64,000 nucleotides of DNA from NCBI RefSeq assembly GCF_037392515.1, contig NC_090288.1, positions 56,219,673 to 56,283,672 of the forward strand, in the 5' to 3' direction. A program made the position numbers and the translations under genes. Positions 55,240 to 64,000 of this stretch are shown here, in pieces. The DNA is from Haliotis asinina. Taxonomy: Eukaryota; Mollusca; Gastropoda; Lepetellida; Haliotidae. The notes below the pieces were generated by a model. It made no database searches. It was not told the origin of the DNA and was given only the letters and a program-made list of their open reading frames with translations. Each line of letters starts with the position of its first letter. Position 1 is the stretch's first letter.

Positions 55240-57827
55240 TTAAACATTGAAACCAGTTCTATAGCTACTTTTTTCGGGACAAGTCGAATCACTTGATGGT
55301 TGCACACACTGTCGAGAGGAGACGAATATTTCTGGATGGGACACGGCATCCGTGTATGATGGCGGGATATGATTTTCTGTGTCGGGACTGGTCTGACTTT
55401 GAGGGGTCACCGGTGTCCTGAAGACGTCTGGATCTGGGTAGGGCTGGTGGCGGGGTTCATACACCTCTGTATCGAATGTCGAGTCAGCGTTGCTCAAGTT
55501 GACAGGGATGCTGCTGAACGGCATGGCCGGTTTCGTTGAATCTCGAACTATTGGTGGAAGTGATATACACATAGTGAGGACAGACATAGACATCAATGAC
55601 TAAAATGGCAATATTTAAGTAAAGCTACCTGGCAAGACGCTACTTATATCCTGATAATGTATGTCCAGTCTGCGTCCTGGCTGAACACCTGGCATATCTT
55701 GCCTCACCACACGCCACACGCATTTGAAACCCTTTCAAACCACACCTACAGAACATCCTTTAACACCACAACATTAAACCCTTTCCACTCCCCATATACA
55801 TCACATCCTCTCCATATCCCATTAGCGCCACATCCTCTCTACATCCCACTAACATCACATCCTCTCCACACCCTACTAACATCACACCCTCGACATACCC
55901 TCCCTAACCAGTATCACGATCTACCCATGTATCACTGTATCAGTCAATAGTGCGTTGCCCCTGCTGACCTTTACACCTGCAGCAGCCGGCACAGTAAATT
56001 TCCTGGCCCTTCTTGTGGTAGCTGATGTTCAGGTAGCAGTAGATGACGAGAGCTACGATACCCAGGAGGACGAGGACGAGGACAGTGAGGCCAACTCCAA
56101 GGCCAATAGACAAACTGGAACTAACAACGGCATCTTCTATCATGGTCGTGTAAAAGTGAAACACACACACTGAAGTTCACGCAGTTTCATATAAGGATAC
56201 ACGATTCGTTCATAGGGAAGTAGGGCCACTCCACACGTTCATTGTGGATAAAAATGTTAAAGGTGCACTCGGCTCTGTAAGGTCGAAGAGGCCCCGTGTT
56301 AATGAATTTCTGAAACCTAAGCAAGTAGAAAGCTCTTTGGCTGCTAACTGGGTGCCGTTATTTGGAATGACTCCTGAGAGGCTACGGTTCAACCCCACAC
56401 ACCTCATATGTTTTTGTAAACAGATGACGAAACCACGAAACGAGCTAACAATTTAAATGCATACCAACCCAGTGACAGACCCTCCAGTGTGGCTCAAATG
56501 AATAAAAGACGTCCTTGCAAACTTACATAGGGACGTCACAGCAGTACTGGGAGCCATAGACCCCGCAACAGCCACCTTCGTCCTCGCAGGAAAAACGCCG
56601 GACTGTAGTGCGCCCTTTGAAACTGTTTTCCTTACAACATGGTCTCGCCAGCTGGTTATCTGAATCACATGAACAAATAAGCACTCTGTTCAAATTCATG
56701 TAACTGGCCAATAGTGCCACAACTGTCTGATCAACGTTACCACGGTACAACCATCGCAATCTATCAGGTCATATGTGTATTGTTTCGGCATAAGATGCGA
56801 GCGCATCCTCATCCTACACATATTTTGCAGCCATTGTGTCAGTCGAATCCACATAAAGGATCATCGACCGACAAGTGCGATGGGTTTGAGGACAAAAGCT
56901 TCCAGTTACGAATTGTCTCTTGCATACAGTAGAATTAAATCCGGGCCTGTTTTCAGACTGGCTGACATTCCTTGTGACATAGTCACCATAACCACAATAA
57001 CAACCCAGGTAGGTGAAAGATGGATAAACGTAGGCAAATACAATACCTGAGGGAAAAACAGCAAGATGGAAGATTCGAAACGTTTCATTCACACATGTTG
57101 GCCGAAGTGTACGATCCGATATCCATGCTTCAAACAGTTCAGAATTAACATTGATGTGTTCGGTGAGATAAATACGTTGTTAACTGGTTCCTCGGGGTCC
57201 CTTCAAGTGTACATAAACCCCTGCCAACCCAACATATGATATTACAAATATCGAGCTACACTTACCCTTCGTCACACTGCTCCTGGGAAAGCATGATTCA
57301 GCCCGGCTAACTACAACAATTCAACAAAATATTAAGACGTGATCAACAGCAACTGTATAAAACGATTTGAACTAATTTAGGCTACACTAAATGATAAAAG
57401 ACTCTCTAGAAACACCGTACTGGCGAGTGTTCGCACATACGGAACAAATGTCATGAGAAACAAACTAGAGACGACACCGGTTTAAACTAAAGCTGTGTTC
57501 ACATGCGAAACGAAATTTCCCCTGTAACAAAAATAATCCCTAAATTAGGTTCAGTATTTTAACACTTGCTAATTATGTAAATAATCCACACTTTTATACA
57601 CATATGAAGCGGACAATTTTAGCAGATCTCGGGATGACCCATTTAATCCGGTTGCCACTCTCGGGACACAACTACTTCTCTCAATCTATCAGTCATGAGA
57701 CCGTCAGTTGACATCACAATCGACAATGGCCACGAGCCAGCAAAACCATAAATTACGTACCTGAAACATGGCCGAGGAAGAAGAGAGACAAAACCACTAA
57801 AACTGAATAACCGATACCGATGTCCAT
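55240..57827 (-). CDS. Gene C: Shisa/STMC6-like membrane protein, about 277 aa
   Basis: Exons: 57761..57827, 56873..57046 (lower end uncertain), 56527..56659, 55969..56120, 55240..55547; same phase series as A and B. Exon 1: signal peptide (MDIGIGYSVLVVLSLFFLGH). Exon 2 is about twice as long as in A and B and different: YLGCYCGYGDYV, then CKRQ, FCPQTHRTC. Its 3' splice donor is the weakest call; only a poor GTCGGT keeps the phase. Exon 3: RPCC, FSCEDEGGCCGV, QYCCD. Exon 4: TM helix (GLGVGLTVLVLVLLGIVALV) then QEIYCAGCCRC. Exon 5 (308 bases, the same as gene A): FRTPVTPQSQTSPD and IPPSYTDAV. Exon 4 has two in-frame acceptors six bases apart. The most diverged of the three genes; shares the juxtamembrane Cys motif with B and the tail with orphan exon D. 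Confidence 0.75.
55802..55903. repeat. 27-bp tandem repeat, 3-4 copies
   Basis: CACATCCTCTCCATATCCCA type units repeat every 27 bases in intron 4 of gene C. Confidence 0.85.
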
Positions 57828-59011
57828 ACAGGTTGATGGTTATCATCAGGTATTGAGCAATGTTGACACAACCGGTGTACAGGTAAAAATATCACCCGTA
57901 ATTTTAGGTGCGTGTTGAGAATTGGGTCAGACAAGGGACAGACCTGTGTGTGCGTGCGTGCGTGCGTGCGTGCGTGTGCGTTCGTGCCAGTGATATGCCT
58001 CTGTTATATTCTAATCTTGTTTGTTCTTTCAAAGGGGATGGACATAATCAGGTGTTTGGACAAGCTACTAGATGCCTTGTAGTATCCGTTGAGTACGATG
58101 TGGACGTCACACGAGTAGAGTAAATATTCAACGGACAACGGTACCTGGGTGATGGGTGATCTGATGTCGGTGTTGGGTTTGGTTTCTATCAAACGAGTAT
58201 ATGGGTATCATGCGATTTAGATAATGTCTTTATCAAGTTGGAAGAGGCTTATTCACTACTGTCCCCTGTATAGTTCTCGAAATCTATGATAACGGCTTCT
58301 CACCGTCACAATGTTGTACATATACGTGATAATTGTGGATATGACGGTGTGTGCCTTAAACGAATAGGAGTACAGAATTGCTTTAATCTGAAAAACACCC
58401 AAGAAATAAATACTAGCCTTCCAAAGTGGCGTTTTGTTTGCCTTAATGTTGGTGTTATCTAATTTATATAATATTTAAATCTTACGTTGCCTTGTATGGT
58501 ACACGAAGTACAAAATGGAGTTACTATAGTGCTGTTCTATGTTTGCTTCGCAGCAAACATGTATGTACTATGTACATAACGTGGCTGCTGATATCTGACC
58601 ATAAGCGATAGCACGTTAATTAGACACACAATGGCGATGAATTCCTATAGAAACACGCGCCGCTTAACATGAATATATTTTATGCCAAACATTACTCCTG
58701 AACATGAGAATCTCCACTAGCATCCAAAAATTCTGCTTGCTGTTTGATGCAACTTTAACATCACATGAACAAGTGAGAGCGATACTGTTGGATTCGGGCA
58801 GTATTTACCATTAAGTATGATGGTGAACTGCTACCTGTAAACAATACGTATTATTTTGTATTTCTAATTTCCAGTCACAAACAAAAGGAGGCCAGACAGG
58901 CGAATGTGTAAGTAGTTTTACTTCATGGAAAACGCATATTTATGGAATATTTCAAAACTAGATCCTTTTGCCACTTTGCTCCGGAAACAAATTTCTAGGG
59001 ACATAGATGAA
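57828..59011. other. 5' flank of gene C
   Basis: Contains a (GTGC)n-rich tract at about 57941..57986 (GTGCGTGCGTGCGTGCGTGC), prone to Z-DNA. No promoter motif can be assigned; nothing else recognised. Confidence 0.5.
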
Positions 59012-59121
59012 GAGAGTGAGTGAATTTTACGCCGCTTCTAGCACTATCCCATCAATATCACGGCGGGGGACACCAGAAATGGGCTTCACATATTGTACCC
59101 GTGTGCATGGAGAATCGAACA
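59012..59121 (-). mobile_element. SINE-A tail part
   Basis: GAGTGAGTGAATTTTACGCC, CACCAGAAATGGGCTTCACA and TATTGTACCCGTGTGCATGG; the tRNA-like head is replaced by the following minisatellite. Confidence 0.85.
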
Positions 59122-59136
59122 TTCGAAACTAGGCTT

Positions 59137-59478
59137 TCGTCACGTCTACAAGATAACACCACGCTACCCTTCAGTAAGTGCGTGTCGTGACGTCTACAAG
59201 ATAACACCACGCTACCCTTCAGTAAGTGCTTGTCGTGACGTCTACAAGATAACACCACGCTACCTTTCAGTAAGTGCGTGTCGTGACGTCTACAAGATAA
59301 CACCACGCTACCCTTCAGTAAGTGCGTGTCGTGACGTCTACAAGATAACACCACGCTACCTTTCAGTAAGTGCTTGTCGTGACGTCTACAAGATAACACC
59401 ACGCTACCCTTCAGTAAGTGCTTGTCGTGACGTCTACAAGATAACACCACGCTACCTTTCAGTAAGTGCTTGTCGTAA
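59137..59478. repeat. 48-bp minisatellite, 7 copies
   Basis: GTCTACAAGATAACACCACG recurs at exact 48-base spacing (59144 to 59432). As 48 is a multiple of three, open frames run through both strands (209 and 140 codons), with a 16-residue peptide repeat. There is no sign that either is a gene. The unit contains TGCTTGTCGTGA, close to the SINE-B head into which the array runs. Confidence 0.95.
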
Positions 59479-59657
59479 GAGGAGACTGATGAGATCGGGT
59501 GGTCAGACTCCCTGACTTGGTTGAAACAAGCCATAGTATCCAAATTGCGTAGATCGATACCCATGCTGTTGGATTGTCTGATCCAGACTCGAATAATTGC
59601 AAGCTGCCACCATATAACTGCAATAATACTGGGTGCAACGTTAAACAACCAACCCAT
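59466..59657 (+). mobile_element. SINE-B copy
   Basis: TGCTTGTCGTAAGAGGAGAC, GATCGGGTGGTCAGACTCCC, AGATCGATACCCATGCTGTT and a tail ending GCAACGTTAAACAACC. Its first bases coincide with the last unit of the 48-bp array. Confidence 0.88.
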
Positions 59658-59699
59658 AAAAGAGTGAGTGAGCTTCTGAGGTGACATTCTGTGCAGCTG

Positions 59700-59800
59700 T
59701 ATGAACGGGGGAGAATGGGTTTAACACATTGTATCCATGCTGCAGGGAATCGAACCCGATCTGTGGTCACAAGGTCACCACACTGCCTTCCGTATCATTA
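59700..59800 (-). mobile_element. SINE-A head fragment
   Basis: CACATTGTATCCATGCTGCA, GGGAATCGAACCCGATCTGT and the reversed A-box region. Diverged. Confidence 0.55.
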
Positions 59801-59865
59801 TAATACACATCTACACCAGCTTTTACAAGGCCTTTGTATCAAATCACTGTTGAGTAACGACTTGT

Positions 59866-60171
59866 GATAAAAGTAACGACAGCAGTAGTAGAAGTAGCAA
59901 CAGAAGTTGTAGAAGTTGTAGTGGTAGCAGCAGTAGTGGTGGCAGCGGTAGCAGTAGTAGCAGCAGCAGTAGAAGTTGTAGTAGTAGTAGTAGCAGGAGC
60001 AGCTGTAATAGAAGTTGGAGCAGCAGCAGTAATAGTTTGTGTTGTAGTAGTTGTCGTAGTAGTCGTTGTAGTCGTTATAGTTGTAGTCGTTATAGTTGTA
60101 GTAGTAGTTGTAAAAACAGTGCGGAGTAGCAGCAAAATCACCAATAGCGATATTATCATCGTCGTCGTCGC

Positions 60172-60203
<32 letters not shown>

Positions 60204-60204
60204 A
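59866..60204. repeat. Degenerate GTA/GCA triplet repeat ending in (ATC)n
   Basis: GTAGTAGTAG and GTAGCAGCAG blocks, then GTCGTTATAGTTGTA blocks, then a near-perfect ATC run. Open frames of 125-152 codons on both strands (Val/Ala, Thr, Tyr/Asn/Cys-rich) are artefacts of the triplet period. Confidence 0.95.
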
Positions 60205-60261
60205 TATTGGTAGCACCGTAAATATCCGGGTTAGAATGCTGTCTTAGAAAAGGCATCGTAA

Positions 60262-60330
60262 CCTGACTGAACTGATGCTCATGATGTCACACACTGGATG
60301 GTCGGGTCCAAGTTCTATTTTTAAAGATCA
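60262..60330 (+). mobile_element. SINE-B core fragment
   Basis: CTGATGCTCATGATGTCACA, ACTGGATGGTCGGGTCCAAG; head and tail absent. Confidence 0.6.
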
Positions 60331-61374
60331 TCGCTATCTTTTTGGAAGATTGGTGAGCACTGGCTCGACAAAACATAAACGTTGTCGGAGTAATGTTGCA
60401 GCAGTAGCTAATATTGTGATATGATATTTGTCGTGAAGAGCTGAAGGTTATTTAAGTTTCACGTAAACACCCTGAGATTGTCAGTGGTCCGAGTCTAGTG
60501 TGTCCTAATAAAAAAAGACATGGGTTTGCTTTCAATAAGCAAGTCTGGGATTACTGCTAATCCTATTCAGTGAGCTCCCGTCCGTCACACTGATCGTGTT
60601 TCAAGCTGCCTTCGAGATTGTTGATCGTAGCAACCAGTAGATTTGCGTGCCCCACTCACGCCCCGTTTATCCATTAGAACGGTAGCGGAATTAGAGGGGC
60701 CTTGTCAGGGTTGCACATTATCTCTACACCCGATCCCGTCCCATCCTTCAAGCGGTTAATCCACTATAGAGGCATCTTGAAAATGCGATTATGGTCAAGA
60801 CAAATAATATAAGACCGATAAACACAAATTACATAAAATATGTTGATATAGCTAAGGCAACCCGTATTGGTTGATTGGTAAATAGTTGATCAATAACTGA
60901 TAATAAGGAGTCAATAATTCCCAGCTAGACCTGTACCAGCAAGTCTTTCGACAGTATAATCAATGCTTTAAACACACATCGGCCCTTAGACAAACATAAC
61001 ATGAGCTTACAGCTACATGTATATTTTTAATCAAAAAGAACATATTAGCGTTTTATTATTGAATACTTGTCTGATAAACGACAACATATAAGAATTTAAT
61101 CAGCTGAGGTATTCTGAGTATGGGGGGTTCAAAGATCAATTCTATTGTTCACCCATACAGAGCCCCTCCAATACTTGACAAGGCATTGTAACCACCACGA
61201 ATCATACAGGCAATGAAGGTTGCCCAACACGCACGTGTTTGGCTGGGTTTAATTTCCTAGCCCACGCGAAGGAACCAATATGGACATATTCCACAGACTT
61301 CACAATGACACTTTGTAGGATCTTGGACTGTTCACGTGCCATGTGGAGTGATATAATCCCAACAGCTCGTGGAA
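60331..61374. other. 5' flank of the ankyrin gene
   Basis: No repeat or gene recognised. The promoter and 5' untranslated region of the ankyrin gene should lie at its right end, but no core element can be assigned. Confidence 0.4.
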
Positions 61375-61956
61375 ATGACAGAAATGACGAAACGGGTACA
61401 ATTTGAAGATGACTACAGTAACAGCGAAGTTGTAAGTATGCAACCCTGTCTGACTGTATACAGTTGAACTATCGAATTAGTGTGGATAAGAGAAAGCCAT
61501 ACGGGCCTTTTCTGCCAGTCATTTATATTAGTGTGCTGTAGTCAAGTAATGAATACTGGTAGTAATAATGCTGTGCCATTCAGCGACAGATTAGATAGGT
61601 ATTTTGTGACGTCAGTGTTGTATAGTGATGTGCAGCATTATCTTCCTACCGTCACAGACTGGCTGAACAAGCGCTATTTGTGTACGAACGTTGCCACCAC
61701 TGTTGCTACTTATTTGATTTATTAATGATTAAAGTTATGGGTGTGGTAAACAAGGCAATAACATGCCATCTTGGATGGTCAAAGAGGAACTGTTTTCGAT
61801 CCTGAGATCACACAGTGTGCGAGATCTCATCATACACAGTGTGAGGTGGACAGTAAATATAGGGCTTAGGAAGCAATATAAAATATCAAGGAAGACCCGG
61901 TACCTATACATGGATCACGGCTTAATTACGCTGAGTCTCTGAATTTGTATTGTTTG

Positions 61957-62025
<69 letters not shown>

Positions 62026-63792
62026 AATCTGTCATTCCCACCCCACGAACCCTCCCTTCAGTACTACAGTATTCATTACGACCTTCTTATAACGGTATCT
62101 TACAATATACTATAATCATAAATCTTCCTATGTAGGTCAGTGTATGATGGAGGTGTCCCTCATTGTGTTTATGTATCGACACGGTCTATCGTCTCTTGTA
62201 CCTGTGCGTTCGCTACATGTTTAGTGGCCCAGTACAATAGGCCGGGGTCACTAAACATACCTGAAGGTGAGCAGGTAACATGGCATGAAAGGAAGGCGTT
62301 AGTTCTGTTGTAAACACTAGACCTGTTTCCCGGATACAACGATACGATATGTGTTAATTTCTGAAGACATAACTACGAACATTTCCGATTATATAGATAT
62401 GGTAATTTTAGAGGGAAATTGGTTGATTATACGTGGCAATGACACAGTTGTGTAACAACAGTCTGCTGTTCAAACCTCTACATGATCACATGTACGTATT
62501 TACACTTCAATATCTGTTTGGAGCGTTTGGGTAGTCCAGTAGTTAAATCATGCACAGACTCGGATTCGATTCCCCTTACAGGTGCAATGTGTGAAACCAC
62601 TTCTGGTGTCTCCCGCCGTGATATTTAGGATGTTTTGCACAAAGCGGTGAAAATTCCAAACCAGTCTGAATCTATTTTCAATATCGATACGTTATATATT
62701 TTAAAATCAAATAAATCTCACGTTTTAAAACTAACTTACGACAGTCGTTGTGCCAAGGTCTCTTTGTGGAATAAGATCCAGTGAACACACTTTCTATCAC
62801 AGATTAATTTGTTCTCGGACAGTCAGAGGGAGAAATATACAATGTATTCCACTTTAATGTACACACATATAAATGCACATACCTTTAAACATCCGTGACT
62901 TTTATTTTCACAGGAACCGCTGCATCGCGATTGTGCGGTGGGATCCTTAGACGACATCCGGAACTTCTTCAACAGCAATCCTAAACTAGACGATCTTTTC
63001 TACGTAAGTGTTGTTCACCTAACCTTCTTTTCAACGGTACATATTATCTAATTTTATTCCAATACAAAACACTTGGATCTTGTAAGGCGGTGTTACTGGT
63101 TCCTGATGCCAGCTATGTTTCACGAATATATGAGTTGTCCGTTTATCATTACAAGAAACGAAGGTATAACCCCATCATCGCTTCACTTACAGTTTTTAAG
63201 GGGTGGCCTAGCGTAAAGACACGATTTTCCATGAGTTGTTTCCCTTAAACTTGCCAGGAACCTGGGATCATCGATTAGCATTCAAGATCTGGTCATGCTA
63301 CGATGTTACCATATCTTGGTGTCGCCTAACCTCTTACTCCATGAGTAGTATCAAACTGACGTTATACTCTGCTTACCTAAATTGCGCATAGAGCAAATGC
63401 AAACGTTTCAGAACTTTAGATGAAAGAAAACATGCGTTACGTAACCACTGCCGTTTGTGGACGTATCTAGTATCTTTATAAACCTAGCAGGTTAGACGCA
63501 TGATATTTGAACAATATCACTGACATGTGGGCTCATTTTCGTGCTGGATGTTTTTATGTACTGATAACAGGAAGGGTTGTCTCCCCTGCACGTTGCAATA
63601 CTGAGTGACCGCAATGACATCATCGATGTGATTGACGTCCTCATCAACAATGGCGTTGACGTGAATGCTCAGACAGAGACGAATAAAGATACAGCACTGC
63701 ACTTAGCAGTAGAAAACGGAGAGTTTCCTCAGAACTATGACGTCATAGTCAAACTAATCGACTGCAAGGCCGATGCTGAAATCCGCAATAAG
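61375..63792 (+). CDS. Ankyrin-repeat protein, first three exons (runs off right edge)
   Basis: Exons 61375..61431, 62914..63003 and 63571..63792, all phase 0, total 123 codons, with introns bounded by GTAAGT, GTAAGT and a final GTGAGA. The start codon at 61375 gives MTEMTKRVQFEDDYSNSEV; a second in-frame ATG follows at 61384. Exon 2 reads EPLHRDCAVGSLDDIRNFF, the end of one repeat-like helix pair. Exon 3 has a clear ankyrin repeat: SPLHVAILSDRNDIIDVIDV, LINNGVDVNAQT, then DTALHLAVENGEFPQNYDVI and VKLIDCKADAEIRNK. Both -LH-A- and G-D-NA- consensus positions are visible. The ankyrin fold is a binding scaffold; partner and subfamily cannot be told from the N-terminus (IkB-like or other cytosolic scaffolds are possible). 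It is the only plus-strand gene in the window. Confidence 0.8.
61963..62022. repeat. (CT)n microsatellite
   Basis: About 60 bases of uninterrupted CT in intron 1 of the ankyrin gene. Confidence 0.98.
62520..62651 (+). mobile_element. SINE-A copy
   Basis: GGGTAGTCCAGTAGTTAAAT, GGATTCGATTCCCCTTACAG and CACTTCTGGTGTCTCCCGCC. Intron 1 of the ankyrin gene, same orientation as the gene. Confidence 0.8.
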
Positions 63793-64000
63793 GTGAGAGC
63801 AAATGTCTACGTGGAGAGATGGTATGGAGTATTAGAAATAGTAGCGGAGATAACCCAGGGAAATCAGGCTGCAGGGCACCTCTCTTGGAGATTTCTGGAA
63901 TTATCCAGTTATGCTCCATAGTTTACCTGCATTATGCAGGTAGTTTTTGGTTTTAATTTGGTATCATTTCAAACCGACATCACTTTCACCATCACCAAAT

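Noticed and set aside
57260-57300. Small minus-strand segment between a good acceptor (CTTTCCCAG) and GTAAGTG, considered as exon 2 of gene C
   Set aside because: In the phase left by exon 1 it meets TGA at once; the 56873..57046 exon fits the phase.
59058-59687. 209-codon minus-strand frame with seven 16-residue repeats (and a 140-codon frame opposite)
   Set aside because: The 48-base array is open on both strands because its period is a multiple of three; its ends lie in SINEs.
59798-60256. Three overlapping frames of 125-152 codons, Asp/Tyr-, Thr- or Val/Ala-rich
   Set aside because: Products of a triplet microsatellite, not genes.
1-64000. Virus-like or LTR elements, CRISPR arrays, rRNA genes
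   Set aside because: None recognised anywhere in the window; the only retroelement coding pieces are LINE-type.

Overview
The window looks like gastropod mollusc DNA, most likely abalone (Haliotis) or a close relative. The basis is the very many copies of two SINE-like repeats whose sequence I associate from memory with that genus, long introns, short exons and no bacterial features. The genus is an inference; that it is a repeat-rich eukaryotic genome is plain from the sequence. All gene models were built by hand from open frames, splice-site sequence and codon phase, without cDNA.

Left third (1-23.5 kb): two genes on the minus strand encode single-pass membrane proteins with tyrosine-rich cytoplasmic tails. 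The first runs from about 3.2 kb off the left edge; the second lies at 16.85-23.55 kb. They share exon order and phase: stalk (1-1), transmembrane (1-2), juxtamembrane (2-0), long tail exon (0-stop). The tails carry many YxxL/I/V motifs, so these look like paralogous signalling or endocytic receptors. The first has an 18-copy, 47-bp satellite in an intron. Between the two genes lie a 107-bp minisatellite, a MITE fragment caught in a GT-rich array, and SINEs.

Middle (23.5-35 kb): no host gene was recognised. It holds a mariner element with readable DD34D residues but a broken frame, a Tc1 relic, a long tRNA-related SINE and a near-palindrome.

Right-centre (35-58 kb): a tandem array of three paralogous five-exon genes on the minus strand (A, 35.05-40.72; B, 45.76-49.87; C, 55.24-57.83 kb). 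Each encodes a signal peptide, a small Cys-rich ectodomain, one transmembrane helix, a Cys-rich juxtamembrane stretch and a Pro-rich tail with a PPPSY or PPSY motif. This is the layout of the Shisa/WBP1/VOPP1/CYYR1 (STMC6) type of adaptor. A fourth, orphan terminal exon lies at 52.65 kb. A SINE provides the stop codon of gene A, and a Mutator-like MITE with 94-bp terminal inverted repeats sits in one of its introns.

Right end (58-64 kb): a 48-bp minisatellite that seems to have grown from a SINE head, triplet repeats, and the first three exons of a plus-strand ankyrin-repeat gene that runs off the right edge.

No virus-like element, CRISPR array, tRNA gene or rRNA gene was recognised. Most long open frames not listed here lie in repeats or introns and look like chance.
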